Source: JBKEDC01 sp047972995
Lineage (GTDB): Bacteria; Bacteroidota; Bacteroidia; Bacteroidales; Prolixibacteraceae
Reading direction: 5' to 3'
Length of the DNA stretch: 64,000 bases
Assembly (NCBI GenBank): GCA_047972995.1
Contig: JBKEBD010000008.1
Coordinates: forward strand, 1-64,000
The notes under the pieces are model-generated. The model saw nothing but the letters and a program-made list of their open reading frames with translations. It had not been told where the DNA came from and did not search any database. This document shows, piece by piece, positions 36,475 through 46,179 of the stretch. Made by a program: the position numbers and the translations under genes. Position 1 is the first letter of the stretch; every line of letters starts with the position of its first letter.

Positions 36475-36521
36475 CGTTATCTTGATGTTTTTGTTCTTTT
36501 GGCTCTAAACTAAAAGTTCAT

Positions 36522-37355
36522 TTACTTTTTGCTGTTCACCTTAACGATCTTCGGATTGTCATTTTGTACCGAGCGAGCATATTTCACAGCAGCCTTGCCA
36601 AAAGAAAGTACCGCAGCAATAACATGGTTACTCGGAATACCTAGCTTTTCTTTTAATTTAGGAGATGTACCTTCGAAAGCTTGCAGTGCAAAGCCGTTCC
36701 AAAGTGTAGCAATATTATGGCTGTTTGCCAAAAGTTCAAAATAAGATGCCGCAATGCAACAATCAGCTACTGGTTGAGTGTTTTCAACTGGTGCCGAAAA
36801 GATGAGTAGGTGAGGAGCGTTACGATAGATAACATTGATACCTTTGGCATCCCAAACTTTGGCAAAATTGGCGAGGTGACTAGCTTTCTCAGCTAATTGT
36901 CCGCTTGTTGCAGCTTGATTGATGTGCTGATAAGTAGCCGTGCTGAGTTCAGCCATCTCGTCACTATTATCAACCACGGTGAATTGCACTGCATTTTCAT
37001 TCTTTGCCGTGGGCGCATGAGATGCCACATGGATGAGCTCTTCAATTAGCTCAGGTGCAATGTTCTCACTTTTGAAGTTGCGTACTGAACGACGCGTTTG
37101 AATGAGTTTGCCTAAATTGACCGACTCAGGATTGGGGATGAATGTTGAAATACTGTTTTCGGGTTGCTTACCCAAAATAGAAATAGCTGCTGAAGGGCAA
37201 ATAGCCAAACAGTGTTGGCATTTCAAACAGTTTTGTTCTTTTCCAGCTTTGATTTCTGGATATTTCGTTTTTCCATCAATGATGAGGACAGGGCAGTCTT
37301 TGGCACATAGTCCGCATTGGGTGCATCGTTCGGTGTTGACGAAGAAGTTGAGCAT
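36522..37355 (-). CDS. Ferredoxin-nitroreductase fusion protein
   Basis: 277 residues. The N-terminal 65 residues are a dicluster ferredoxin domain with two CxxCxxCxxxCP motifs (CTQCGLCAKDCP and CLKCQHCLAICP). The remainder is a nitroreductase-like FMN domain (IQTRRSVRNFKSENI, HAPTAKNENAVQF, GFALQAFEG). The fusion lets low-potential electrons reach the flavin directly. Physiological substrate unknown. Common in anaerobes, so it also supports an anaerobic lifestyle for the host. Confidence 0.9.
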   Translation of the reverse strand: MLNFFVNTERCTQCGLCAKDCPVLIIDGKTKYPEIKAGKEQNCLKCQHCLAICPSAAISILGKQPENSISTFIPNPESVNLGKLIQTRRSVRNFKSENIAPELIEELIHVASHAPTAKNENAVQFTVVDNSDEMAELSTATYQHINQAATSGQLAEKASHLANFAKVWDAKGINVIYRNAPHLLIFSAPVENTQPVADCCIAASYFELLANSHNIATLWNGFALQAFEGTSPKLKEKLGIPSNHVIAAVLSFGKAAVKYARSVQNDNPKIVKVNSKK

Positions 37356-37380
37356 GATAATTATTTTTGAGATTCAGACA

Positions 37381-37410
37381 AAAAAGACGTGCACAAAGGG
37401 CACGTCTTCT
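37381..37410 (-). terminator. Terminator of fabD
   Basis: 9-bp stem AAGACGTGC/GCACGTCTT (37384-37392 with 37400-37408), T-run on the minus strand, 20 nt behind the stop. Confidence 0.75.
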
Positions 37411-37429
37411 AATTATGAGGGTTGAGATT

Positions 37430-38317
37430 TTAAGCCTCTAGGCTGCTGATTCCAGCAAGATTCACGCTACGGTCGATTTTTACAATCATGCCTTGAAGAG
37501 CTTTCCCGGGACCAACCTCAGTGAAATCTGTTGCGCCATCGGCCACCATGTTTTGCACGGTTTGCGTCCATTTCACAGGAGCAGTAAGTTGTGCAATGAG
37601 GTTTTCTTTAATTACCGTGGGGTCGGTTTGAGGTTTAGCATTCACATTTTGATATACCGGACAAACAGGCGCATTGAACGTTGTTGCTTCAATAGCAGCA
37701 GCCAATTCCTCTCGAGCTGGTTCCATGAGTGGCGAGTGGAATGCACCACCTACAGGCAATACAAGCGCACGTTTTGCACCTTTCTCTTTCAAGGCTTCGC
37801 AAGCTGCATTTACGCCTTCAATGGAACCTGAAATCACCAATTGCCCTGGACAATTGTAGTTAGCTGCCACTACCACTTCGTCAATACTAGCGCAAACTTC
37901 TTCAATGGTAGCATCATCTAACCCGATGATTGCCGCCATGGTTGAAGGCTGCATTTCGCAGGCTTTTTGCATAGCAAGAGCACGCTGAGAAACAAGTTTC
38001 AAACCGTCTTCAAAGTTCATTGCACCACTGACTACAAGTGCAGAAAATTCACCTAATGAGTGTCCAGCTACCATTTCTGGTTTGAAGTTTTCGATAGTTT
38101 TTGCCAAAAGAACCGAGTGCAAGAACACCGCAGGTTGAGTTACTTTGGTTTGTTTCAAGTCTTCAGCAGAACCTTCGAACATAATTTTAGTAATGTCGAA
38201 GCCTAAAATTTCATTGGCTTTATCGAATAATTCTTTAGCAACAGGAGAGTTGTCGTATAGGTCTTTGCCCATTCCTGGGAATTGTGCCCCTTGTCCGGGG
38301 AAAACATATGCTTTCAT
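37430..38317 (-). CDS. fabD: Malonyl-CoA:ACP transacylase
   Basis: 295 residues. Transfers malonyl from CoA to acyl carrier protein for fatty acid synthesis. N-terminal FPGQGAQFPGMG, nucleophile Ser87 in GHSLGE, conserved Arg in SQRALAMQ, catalytic His194 in GGAFHSPLM. Monocistronic here; not linked to fabH/plsX as in some bacteria. Confidence 0.96.
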   Translation of the reverse strand: MKAYVFPGQGAQFPGMGKDLYDNSPVAKELFDKANEILGFDITKIMFEGSAEDLKQTKVTQPAVFLHSVLLAKTIENFKPEMVAGHSLGEFSALVVSGAMNFEDGLKLVSQRALAMQKACEMQPSTMAAIIGLDDATIEEVCASIDEVVVAANYNCPGQLVISGSIEGVNAACEALKEKGAKRALVLPVGGAFHSPLMEPAREELAAAIEATTFNAPVCPVYQNVNAKPQTDPTVIKENLIAQLTAPVKWTQTVQNMVADGATDFTEVGPGKALQGMIVKIDRSVNLAGISSLEA

Positions 38318-38395
38318 ATTTCTTAATTAAGTGAGAAGTAGCAAAGTGTAAATTGCCACGCCATAATTAAATTGCTTTTATTTCATTTAAAGATG

Positions 38396-38403
38396 CAAAG
38401 ATA
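38396..38403 (-). promoter_or_regulatory. Putative -7 box of fabD
   Basis: TATCTTTG on the minus strand, 79 nt before the ATG. Confidence 0.4.
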
Positions 38404-38469
38404 GCAACTCTAGTAAGTTCTGCAATAAGTAGTTTTATGCCGCTTGTTAACTTTCTACCTGCCAACTGT

Positions 38470-40671
38470 TTACTTTGCATTTTCCAACTCTTCTTTTAGA
38501 AATTTGGTAATCTTCTTATAGAGGTGCATTCTAGTGTTTCCGCCATAGATACTGTGGTTTCGGTTAGTGTAAATTGCCATATCGAAGGAGATATCGGCTT
38601 GTACCAAGGCTTCACTCATTTCAAGGGTATTCTGATAATGCACATTATCATCGGCAGTTCCGTGTACAAGCAGAAGGCTGCCTGTAAGGTCTTTGGCGTG
38701 GAGAAGAGGTGAATTATTATTATATCCATCGGGGTTAAGTTGAGGCGTACGCATATATCTTTCCGTATAAACCGAATCGTAATACTTCCAATGAGTAACA
38801 GGAGCAATTGCAACGCCTGATTTAAATACATGGTTGCCTTTTTCTAAACAGAGTAAGCTCATGAAGCCGCCATAACTCCAGCCCCAAATAGCCATGCGGT
38901 TGGCATCGATGAAAGATTGGCTACCGAGGTATTGAGCAGCAGCAAGCTGATCGTCTGATTCTAGTGCGCCTAATTTAAGGTAGGTGCATTTACGGAATTC
39001 TTCGCCACGAGCACCTGTTCCGCGAGGATCTACACAAGCTACCACAAAACCTTCTTGCGCCATATAGTTGTACCAATCTACACTAAATCTATCAAGCACT
39101 TGTTGCGAATTCGGTCCGCTATATTGCGTCATGAGTAGCGGATATTGTTTATTTTCATCGAAATTGCTAGGTTTAATCATCCAACCGTTGAGCTGTGTGC
39201 CCTCTTCTGTTGTAAATTGAAAGAACTCTTTTTGAGGAATACGATATGCTGCCAATGTTTCTTTCAGCTTAGTATTGTCCTCAAGCACACGTACTGCTTT
39301 ACCTTTGTAGTTGTATAGGGTAGTAACAAACGGTGTATTTAAGTTGGTAAAACGATTGATGTAATAGCTGTAGCCATTGCTGAAAGTGGCATCGTTTGTG
39401 CCTGCTTCGGTGCTTAGAATACCCGACTTTTTACCATCTAAACTCAAATAATACAACTCGCGCTGCATGGCATTTACCTTGGCAGCTTGATAGTAGAATA
39501 GCCCTCGATTAGCATCGTAGCCATAGAATTGTGTTACATCGAAGTTTCCAGAAGTAAGCTGACGGACGAGCAAACCACGACGATTATATAAGTACAGATG
39601 AGAATAGCCATCACGTTCGCTGATAAGAACGAAATACTTATTACCGGGTAGCACATGGAAATCATCGAGGAAAGATTCTGCAATATATCGTTTGTTTTGT
39701 TCTGTTATAAAAGGGCGACTTTCTCCTGTGTATGGGTTGCTAGAGAGAATGTCGAGCTGATTTTGTCGGCGATTGAGGCGCATGATGAGCAAGTCATTTG
39801 AATCATCAGTCCAATTCAAGCGAGGAATATATTGGTCGGTTTCTTCGCCCACATCGCAGCGAATATTTGCTTTGGTTTTTAACTCGTAGCTATATACACT
39901 TACCACCGAATTGCTTTCTCCCGATTTAGGGTATTTGAAACTATAATCGGAAGGGTAGAGCTCGTTCGATTTCAGTTCAGGAGCTAATCCTTGGAACTTT
40001 TGCATATTGAAAGTTTTAACTTCCGATTCGTTGAATTTCACGTAGGAAAGAAATTTAGAGTCGGGCGACCACGCATAGGCTTGATTCATCGAGAACTCCT
40101 CTTCATACACCCAATCGGGCACACCGTTGATGATTTTATTCCACTCTCCATCGGTAGTTACTTGGTTTTCGGTGCCGAACTTTAAGCTTTTGATAAAGAT
40201 GTTGTTGTTGCGCACAAAAGCAATACGTTCGCCATTGGGTGAGAAGCTTGCCGCTTGCTGTTTCCCTTTTTCAGAAAGTGGCGTGAGTTCTTGCAAATTC
40301 GGATTCCACAAATAATAGTTTGCTTTGTAGGTGCGACGATAAACATATTCCACATCGGTAGTAAGTAAAATTAAGTCTTCATTGGGACTAAACTGATAGC
40401 TTCCAAATTTCTTGATAGGCGCATCTTTAATAGAGTCGAGATTGAAGATCACACGAGTTTGTTTGCCCGTCTTGTAGCTATATGCCACAATTTTATTGCC
40501 TTCTTTTTGGCAGTAGCTTTCGCCATCGGCTAGCGAGTGAAAACCACGCACTGTTTTCTGTTGGAAAATAAGGTTATCTCCTTGCACATGGTTTAGCTCA
40601 ATAGGCTTTTGAGCGAAGGCAGGACTTTGGAGTGCCCATAAAATAACAATGAGTTGAAAGAATTTTTGCAT
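38470..40671 (-). CDS. Dipeptidyl peptidase IV (S9B serine peptidase)
   Basis: 733 residues with a signal peptide (LIVILWALQSPAFAQ). An N-terminal eight-bladed propeller (DPPIV_N) is followed by the alpha/beta hydrolase domain with Ser599 in GWSYGG, Asp674 in TADDN and His706 in NRNHSIYGG. The propeller holds EEEF (YEEEFSMNQA), the glutamates that bind the free N-terminus of the substrate. Removes X-Pro or X-Ala dipeptides in the periplasm; typical of peptide-using Bacteroidetes. Confidence 0.95.
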   Translation of the reverse strand: MQKFFQLIVILWALQSPAFAQKPIELNHVQGDNLIFQQKTVRGFHSLADGESYCQKEGNKIVAYSYKTGKQTRVIFNLDSIKDAPIKKFGSYQFSPNEDLILLTTDVEYVYRRTYKANYYLWNPNLQELTPLSEKGKQQAASFSPNGERIAFVRNNNIFIKSLKFGTENQVTTDGEWNKIINGVPDWVYEEEFSMNQAYAWSPDSKFLSYVKFNESEVKTFNMQKFQGLAPELKSNELYPSDYSFKYPKSGESNSVVSVYSYELKTKANIRCDVGEETDQYIPRLNWTDDSNDLLIMRLNRRQNQLDILSSNPYTGESRPFITEQNKRYIAESFLDDFHVLPGNKYFVLISERDGYSHLYLYNRRGLLVRQLTSGNFDVTQFYGYDANRGLFYYQAAKVNAMQRELYYLSLDGKKSGILSTEAGTNDATFSNGYSYYINRFTNLNTPFVTTLYNYKGKAVRVLEDNTKLKETLAAYRIPQKEFFQFTTEEGTQLNGWMIKPSNFDENKQYPLLMTQYSGPNSQQVLDRFSVDWYNYMAQEGFVVACVDPRGTGARGEEFRKCTYLKLGALESDDQLAAAQYLGSQSFIDANRMAIWGWSYGGFMSLLCLEKGNHVFKSGVAIAPVTHWKYYDSVYTERYMRTPQLNPDGYNNNSPLLHAKDLTGSLLLVHGTADDNVHYQNTLEMSEALVQADISFDMAIYTNRNHSIYGGNTRMHLYKKITKFLKEELENAK

Positions 40672-40695
40672 ACTATTTTGAATTATTTTAAAATA

Positions 40696-43600
40696 TCATG
40701 ATTTAATTAACGGAAGGCACACGGTGAATGTACTCCCCACATTAAGTTCTGAAGATAGTGTTATTTTTCCACCTAGTGAGTCTACATAGGCTTCAGTGAT
40801 AGTTAACCCCAAACCAGAACCTTCGTGTTTTCTGTTTAGGTAATCTTTGTCGGCTTGCGAGAATTGTTCAAATATTTCTTTTTGTCTTTTGGTGTTTATT
40901 CCTTGACCACTATCGGAAACCTGAATTTTGTAGCAGGTATCTTCAACGGTGCAGGAAAAGCTAATAGAGCCACATTCGGTAAACTTAATGGCATTTTTAA
41001 TGAGGTTAGTGCATATGCCATCTAAAATCTTTTTATCGCTCATGATTTCCAATTCGCATGGCGCGTTTATCTGGAAGATGAAATCGATGGATTTGGCTTC
41101 TACTTGAGGTTTAAAGAAGTTATAGTGATAGCTTAAGAACTCACTCAAATTGATCGATTCATATCGAGGTTCTAATTTACCCGATTCAATTCTAGAAACT
41201 TCAATGATGTCATTAATTGTAGAGAGTAATCGGTTACCGCTTTGGTTAATGATTTCCACATAGCTTTGGCGTTCCTCTACGGTAAGATCGTCCATACTAA
41301 GTAAGTCAACAAAGCCTAAAATTCCATTCATGGGTGTGCGAATTTCATGCGACATATTCATGAGGAAAGCACTTTTTACACGTTCGGCATCAATGGCTTT
41401 TTGGCGAGTTTCAATAAGTTCTTCTCGTTTGAGTATCTCATTGGTGATGTCGGTAAAGGTAAAGAGTAATAGACTTTCATGAGGAAGTTCAAGGAATGAA
41501 CCGTGGATATTGGCATATTTTATACTTCCATCTTTTTGTAAGAAGGGTTCTTTTTCAAAAAAAGAGTTTTTCCGTGTTTCTAAAATGGTTTGAACGTGTT
41601 GCGGTGCATTCCCTAGCGGATTAATGTTATGTTTAACTTTAGCGTCGCGAATTTCATCGGCTAACACGTCATGCAGCTCACAAAAAGCATTATTATAGAA
41701 CACAAATTCTCCTTTTTCATTAATCAAGACAATACCTTCGGAAGATTGTTCTGAAAGCCCTTGAAATCGCAATCTGCTTTTTTCCAGATTTATTTTTGCT
41801 TCGATGAGCTCTTCTTGTTTTCTAACTTCGTTGGTGATGTCGGTAAAGGTAAAGAGTAATAGACTTTCATGAGGAAGTTCAAAGTAGTCGCCGTGGATAT
41901 TGGCATATTTAGTACTACCATCTTTTTGCAAAAATGGCATTCGTTCAAAATATTGCGACGTCTTAGTTTCTCGCACAAGCTTGATTTGTTCAGTGGCTTC
42001 TCCCACAGGATTAATTTCAGCCACAGTTACCGCCATCCTCATTTCCTCGGCAGTCATATTGTGCAGCTCGCAGAATGCGTTGTTGAAGAATTCAAATGTC
42101 CCACTTTCATTAATTAAGACAATACCTTCGGAAGATTGCTCCGATAAGCTTTGGAAGCGCAATTGACTTTTCTCCGTTTCCATTTTCGATTTTTGTAAGG
42201 CATTGTCTTGAGCCATACGTTCCGATATATCTCGCACGGCAGTTCGGGTATAAATAATAGCTCCATCCTCGTCTTTGAGAATACGTCCACTTATCGATGC
42301 CCAAAACAGAGAACCATCTTTACGTTTTATTTGGATAATGACATCTTCAATGAATTTGTCGTTGCTCGAAGATTGAATAATCTTTTCTCGAATGTTTTTG
42401 TCGTGATAGATATTCTGTATTTCCAATCCAAGTAACTCTTCTTTTGATGCATAACCGAGCATTCTAACGAACTTATCATTGGTGAAATCAATTTCGTTAT
42501 TTTGGTTTGTTTGGAAGAAACCGTCATTGATAGATTCAAAAATATCGTTCAAGAGAATGTTATCTTCTTTGATTTCTTGCTCTCTACATACGCGTTCGCT
42601 AATGTCGCGCACAAGCACGTGCCGGTGAGTGATGAGTCCCTTTTTATTTCGAATGTATTGTCCACTGAAAGAAGCCCAAAATGTAGAGCCATCCTTACGA
42701 CGACATGAGGTGGTAAAATCCCGAATGTCATTACCATCTGCAGTGCTTTTTATTAATCTATTGCGTTCTTCTGGGTTTGCATAAGCCAGAAGAACGTGTT
42801 TGCCTAGCACCTCTTTAGCACTGTCATAACCAAATAATTCTAAGAACGTTTGGTTGACAAATGTAATATACCCCTCGCGATCATTTTGTATGTAAGCATC
42901 ATTTAGGCTAGCTAAGATACTATTGAATTTTTCATTGAAATCTCGGAGTTCATTTTCGGCTTGAACTTCAGCTGAAACATCGCGAATAATACAACGTGTA
43001 CCGACTAATTTGTCGTTTTCGTAAATCCCATTACCGTGTATCGACATCCAACCACTAGAACCATTGAATCGTTGAAATTTTATTCGCGAAGAGTCTATCT
43101 TTTTTTGTTGATTTAAATTGTCAATAATTTGAAGGACATCGGTCTCATTTGAGAATAAGAGGTAATTGTTCGTGCCAATAAGATTGGCAATATCCTTAAC
43201 ACCATATAATTTAGTTGCAGCTTGGTTAGCGAAAGTAGTGTGGAAATTTTCGTCGGTTTCAATGTAAGTATCCTCCAAATTGTCCATGATATTTTGCAAA
43301 ATGGCATTTTTTGAGGTCATTTCTTTCTGAAAACGACTGAGGTCATTGAAGTCGGCAAAAGTACACACCGCAAGTTTCTGTCCTGTGAGTTTTATGTTTT
43401 GAGCAATTATGATAGATTGAACAACTTCGTCATCTTTTCTATTATATTTAATGCTCTCTAGCATATGCTTTATTTCTCCTTTTTGAACTTTTTGAAGCGT
43501 TACATAAAGTTCATCATCAATAAGCCCAATTTCCTGAGGTGTTTTTCCAATTATATCGTCTGCTTTGTATTGAATACGGCGGAGAAACACATCGTTAGTT

Positions 43601-44169
43601 TGTAGAAAACGAAAGTTATCATCAAGATCGATAATACAGGTAGGCATAGAACTCTGATTAACCAAGCTGTCGAAGGCACCTTGAAGTTCTATCAAGTAAA
43701 TAGAAGCTCCAATTTTATCGGCAGCAAGTTGAATAAAGTCCATTTCTGATTTCAAGTAATCTATGCTATATTTATTCGAGTTTTTGGGTTGGTTGAGGTA
43801 AACACAAATATTTCCAAAAACAATTTGGTTGTTGCCCAAGCCAATTCGGAAAACCGATTCGCCTTTTTCAAAGTTGCTGCTTGCGTAGAAATCATTGCCC
43901 ACTCGAATTCGGCACGAAGTGTATTCCGGAATAGGGGAAGATTGGCAAACCAAATCGCAAATTGCTTGAAAAAATTGATCTGCGTCTATTCCCTCTGGTT
44001 TCAGTTGAAGGTTGTAGAAATCGCTAATTTGCGAGATGAGTTTAATTCCTCTTTTGTTCCTTTCAATAGTCGTAATTTGCTTTTGAAGAGAATCAATACT
44101 TTCGTCTTTCTGATGAATAATACGCAGTAGTTCATCATGACTGAGTAGGGAATAATCAACGTATGGCAT
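40696..44169 (-). CDS. Multi-PAS sensor histidine kinase
   Basis: 1157 residues without membrane segments. An N-terminal coiled coil (about 15-45) and a GAF-like region (45-165) precede six PAS domains, roughly 170-285, 290-410, 415-535, 540-660, 670-790 and 795-915, then HisKA with SHEIRTPMNG (His941) and HATPase_c with NLIKNAIKF (about 1057) and GSGLGL (about 1118). No receiver domain is attached and no response regulator is adjacent, so its partner is elsewhere. The fifth and sixth PAS domains are nearly identical, and stretches of their DNA are too, showing a recent in-frame duplication. Confidence 0.93.
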   Translation of the reverse strand: MPYVDYSLLSHDELLRIIHQKDESIDSLQKQITTIERNKRGIKLISQISDFYNLQLKPEGIDADQFFQAICDLVCQSSPIPEYTSCRIRVGNDFYASSNFEKGESVFRIGLGNNQIVFGNICVYLNQPKNSNKYSIDYLKSEMDFIQLAADKIGASIYLIELQGAFDSLVNQSSMPTCIIDLDDNFRFLQTNDVFLRRIQYKADDIIGKTPQEIGLIDDELYVTLQKVQKGEIKHMLESIKYNRKDDEVVQSIIIAQNIKLTGQKLAVCTFADFNDLSRFQKEMTSKNAILQNIMDNLEDTYIETDENFHTTFANQAATKLYGVKDIANLIGTNNYLLFSNETDVLQIIDNLNQQKKIDSSRIKFQRFNGSSGWMSIHGNGIYENDKLVGTRCIIRDVSAEVQAENELRDFNEKFNSILASLNDAYIQNDREGYITFVNQTFLELFGYDSAKEVLGKHVLLAYANPEERNRLIKSTADGNDIRDFTTSCRRKDGSTFWASFSGQYIRNKKGLITHRHVLVRDISERVCREQEIKEDNILLNDIFESINDGFFQTNQNNEIDFTNDKFVRMLGYASKEELLGLEIQNIYHDKNIREKIIQSSSNDKFIEDVIIQIKRKDGSLFWASISGRILKDEDGAIIYTRTAVRDISERMAQDNALQKSKMETEKSQLRFQSLSEQSSEGIVLINESGTFEFFNNAFCELHNMTAEEMRMAVTVAEINPVGEATEQIKLVRETKTSQYFERMPFLQKDGSTKYANIHGDYFELPHESLLLFTFTDITNEVRKQEELIEAKINLEKSRLRFQGLSEQSSEGIVLINEKGEFVFYNNAFCELHDVLADEIRDAKVKHNINPLGNAPQHVQTILETRKNSFFEKEPFLQKDGSIKYANIHGSFLELPHESLLLFTFTDITNEILKREELIETRQKAIDAERVKSAFLMNMSHEIRTPMNGILGFVDLLSMDDLTVEERQSYVEIINQSGNRLLSTINDIIEVSRIESGKLEPRYESINLSEFLSYHYNFFKPQVEAKSIDFIFQINAPCELEIMSDKKILDGICTNLIKNAIKFTECGSISFSCTVEDTCYKIQVSDSGQGINTKRQKEIFEQFSQADKDYLNRKHEGSGLGLTITEAYVDSLGGKITLSSELNVGSTFTVCLPLIKS

Positions 44170-44210
44170 GGGTTAGTTTTTTTAGGTGAAGGTTGGTTTG
44201 TTCGGGGGTG

Positions 44211-45188
44211 TTATATGTTATATCCGAGTTCTTTAAGGTCTTTAATTTTATTGTATCGAGCAATGGTTTCACGCACTTCTTTACGAAGTTCTTCGTTGGG
44301 TTTTCGTTCGATGAGTTGTTGCTCGGCTTGGCGTTGGTGCTTCCATCTTTTGTGCGACCACAACCAGTACGCAGGTTGTTGTTCGATAATTTCTTCTAGA
44401 ATATTTATGTAGTTAAGCAACACAGCATGTTCGCCTGTTTCTTTGGGGTTGGCTTCCACTTCAAAGAAATGAGAAATATATTGCCCGCGTTTAACTTTGT
44501 GAATGTAGTGGTAAAGCACGGGAGCGTTGCTTTTGCTGGCAATTTTTTGAGGACCGGAAAAAAAACAGCTGTCTTGATTTAAGAAGCGTGTCCAATATTG
44601 AGCAGAGCGAGGTGCCGATTGGTCGGCTGCAAGCCATAATGCTTTTTTTCGTTCACCACGGTTGAGGGTTAACCCTTCGCGAGGAGTGTGCCCCATATCT
44701 ACAGCAATGCCGCCATATTGTGTGCGCATGGTGCGTAAGAAATCATCCATTGGTTTGTTGTTTCGTTGCACATTATACACCAAAATAAATTGGTGCTTAA
44801 GGAAATAGGCTCCCCATGAATTCCATTCCCAATTGTTGTAGTGTGCAGCTAAGAAGATAATCCCCTTGCCTTGGTCGTGATATTTGTTGGCCACTTCTGG
44901 ATTAGCAAACACGACGTGCTTTTTCATCACTTGAGGTGGCATACAATGCATTTTGATGCTTTCCAGTGTAATATCGCTAAAATGGCGATAGTAGGCTTTG
45001 GTGAGTTGGCGTATTTCGGCTTCCGATTTCTCGGGAAATGAGTTTTTAAGGTTCTCCACAATTACATTCTTGCGATAGCCAAACACGTGAAAACTGAAAA
45101 AATAGAAGATATCGGCTAAAGCATAAATCATCCAAAAAGGAAGATGAGCGATGGCTTTTAAAAGGCAGACTACAAATTTATTTAGCAT
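44211..45188 (-). CDS. LpxL/HtrB-family lipid acyltransferase
   Basis: 325 residues with an N-terminal hydrophobic segment (LPFWMIYALADIFYFFSFHVF) and the acyltransferase motif HYNNWE (HX4E), plus PVLYHYIHKVKRGQYISHFF. Members add secondary acyl chains to lipid A or related glycolipids at the inner membrane. Single gene; it ends 41 nt before the multi-PAS kinase gene on the same strand. The exact acceptor lipid is not shown by sequence. Confidence 0.88.
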   Translation of the reverse strand: MLNKFVVCLLKAIAHLPFWMIYALADIFYFFSFHVFGYRKNVIVENLKNSFPEKSEAEIRQLTKAYYRHFSDITLESIKMHCMPPQVMKKHVVFANPEVANKYHDQGKGIIFLAAHYNNWEWNSWGAYFLKHQFILVYNVQRNNKPMDDFLRTMRTQYGGIAVDMGHTPREGLTLNRGERKKALWLAADQSAPRSAQYWTRFLNQDSCFFSGPQKIASKSNAPVLYHYIHKVKRGQYISHFFEVEANPKETGEHAVLLNYINILEEIIEQQPAYWLWSHKRWKHQRQAEQQLIERKPNEELRKEVRETIARYNKIKDLKELGYNI

Positions 45189-45206
45189 GATGTTAATTCG
45201 TAATGA

Positions 45207-46025
45207 TTAATTATTAATTTCAACAGGTCGAGCAACCATGATGCCAATTCGACTTTTGTATAGCTTGAGTATATCGACAATTGGTTCATCGCTAATTACT
45301 ACTTTCTTTTTTTTCGATGAAGCGTGAAGCAGATGAGCTCTTCCGTTTTCAAAGATAATAAAACCTGTGTGAACCACATCAAGCCCAACTATATTAGTTA
45401 CAATTGCCACCACATCACCATTTTGAAGTTTCGATTCATTGGCTTGTATTTCATCTTGGGGAATAAAATATTGCTGGCGTGCGCTAAGTTGCTTTTCTAT
45501 GGTTTTCATTTGTTCCGTAAGTTCTGCATTGTGGGCAAGGGCAGGATAGCTATTGGGGTGCGTGCTCATGAAATCAATTTTCTTGTAGTAGCTTTGTTGG
45601 AAGTTCGTGTCGATGTCTTGAATAATTCCAAGTTGCTTGTTATCGTAAAGCCAATCGCTGAAATAGTGTAGTCGCGAACTGTAATCGACTATCTGTCCTT
45701 GGCGATATCTGATTTTTTGAAGTTCAGATTTGAAATCGGTGTAATTAGAACTGCGTGTTATGGCGAGCACACATTCCACAAAAGTAGTGCAATCTACTTC
45801 AGAAAGATTCACTACTAATTGCTCATGGACATAACCTTCGAGGGTGTTTGCCACATAGGGAGTGCCCAAAAAACTTTTGGCAACATGAATAATGTTCGTC
45901 GAAATACTGGCATTGACTGCTTGTGCGCTGTTGTGTTGCTGAAAAAGCTCTTCGTTCGAGTTTTGTGCATTTGCGGTTTGGGAAAACCAAAGCAGACCGA
46001 TAAAAAGGATGTATTTTAATTGCAT
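45207..46025 (-). CDS. DUF1460 family putative peptidoglycan amidase
   Basis: 272 residues with a signal peptide (YILFIGLLWFSQTANAQ). DUF1460 is an NlpC/P60-like cysteine peptidase fold; visible are the likely nucleophile Cys in EVDCTTFVECV, a following RYRQG and His in DVVHTGFIIF. Proteins of this family are periplasmic and thought to act on cell wall peptides. It lies 18 nt upstream of the acyltransferase gene, so both may be cotranscribed as an envelope pair. Confidence 0.88.
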   Translation of the reverse strand: MQLKYILFIGLLWFSQTANAQNSNEELFQQHNSAQAVNASISTNIIHVAKSFLGTPYVANTLEGYVHEQLVVNLSEVDCTTFVECVLAITRSSNYTDFKSELQKIRYRQGQIVDYSSRLHYFSDWLYDNKQLGIIQDIDTNFQQSYYKKIDFMSTHPNSYPALAHNAELTEQMKTIEKQLSARQQYFIPQDEIQANESKLQNGDVVAIVTNIVGLDVVHTGFIIFENGRAHLLHASSKKKKVVISDEPIVDILKLYKSRIGIMVARPVEINN

Positions 46026-46097
46026 AATTCTTTGGTTGAAAGATCAAAGGTAGTGTAAAACTTTTTTTGTGCGCCTTTAATGCTCGTTTCAAAATTG

Positions 46098-46149
46098 ACA
46101 GATACAAAAAACACCGAAGGAATTTTCCGACGGTGTCTTTTGTATCTGT
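46098..46149 (-). terminator. Terminator of pheT
   Basis: 19-bp stem with one mismatch (46098-46116 with 46131-46149) behind the pheT stop at 46180. Confidence 0.75.
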
Positions 46150-46179
46150 TATTCGTTACTTTTACAGCACGAAGTTCCG

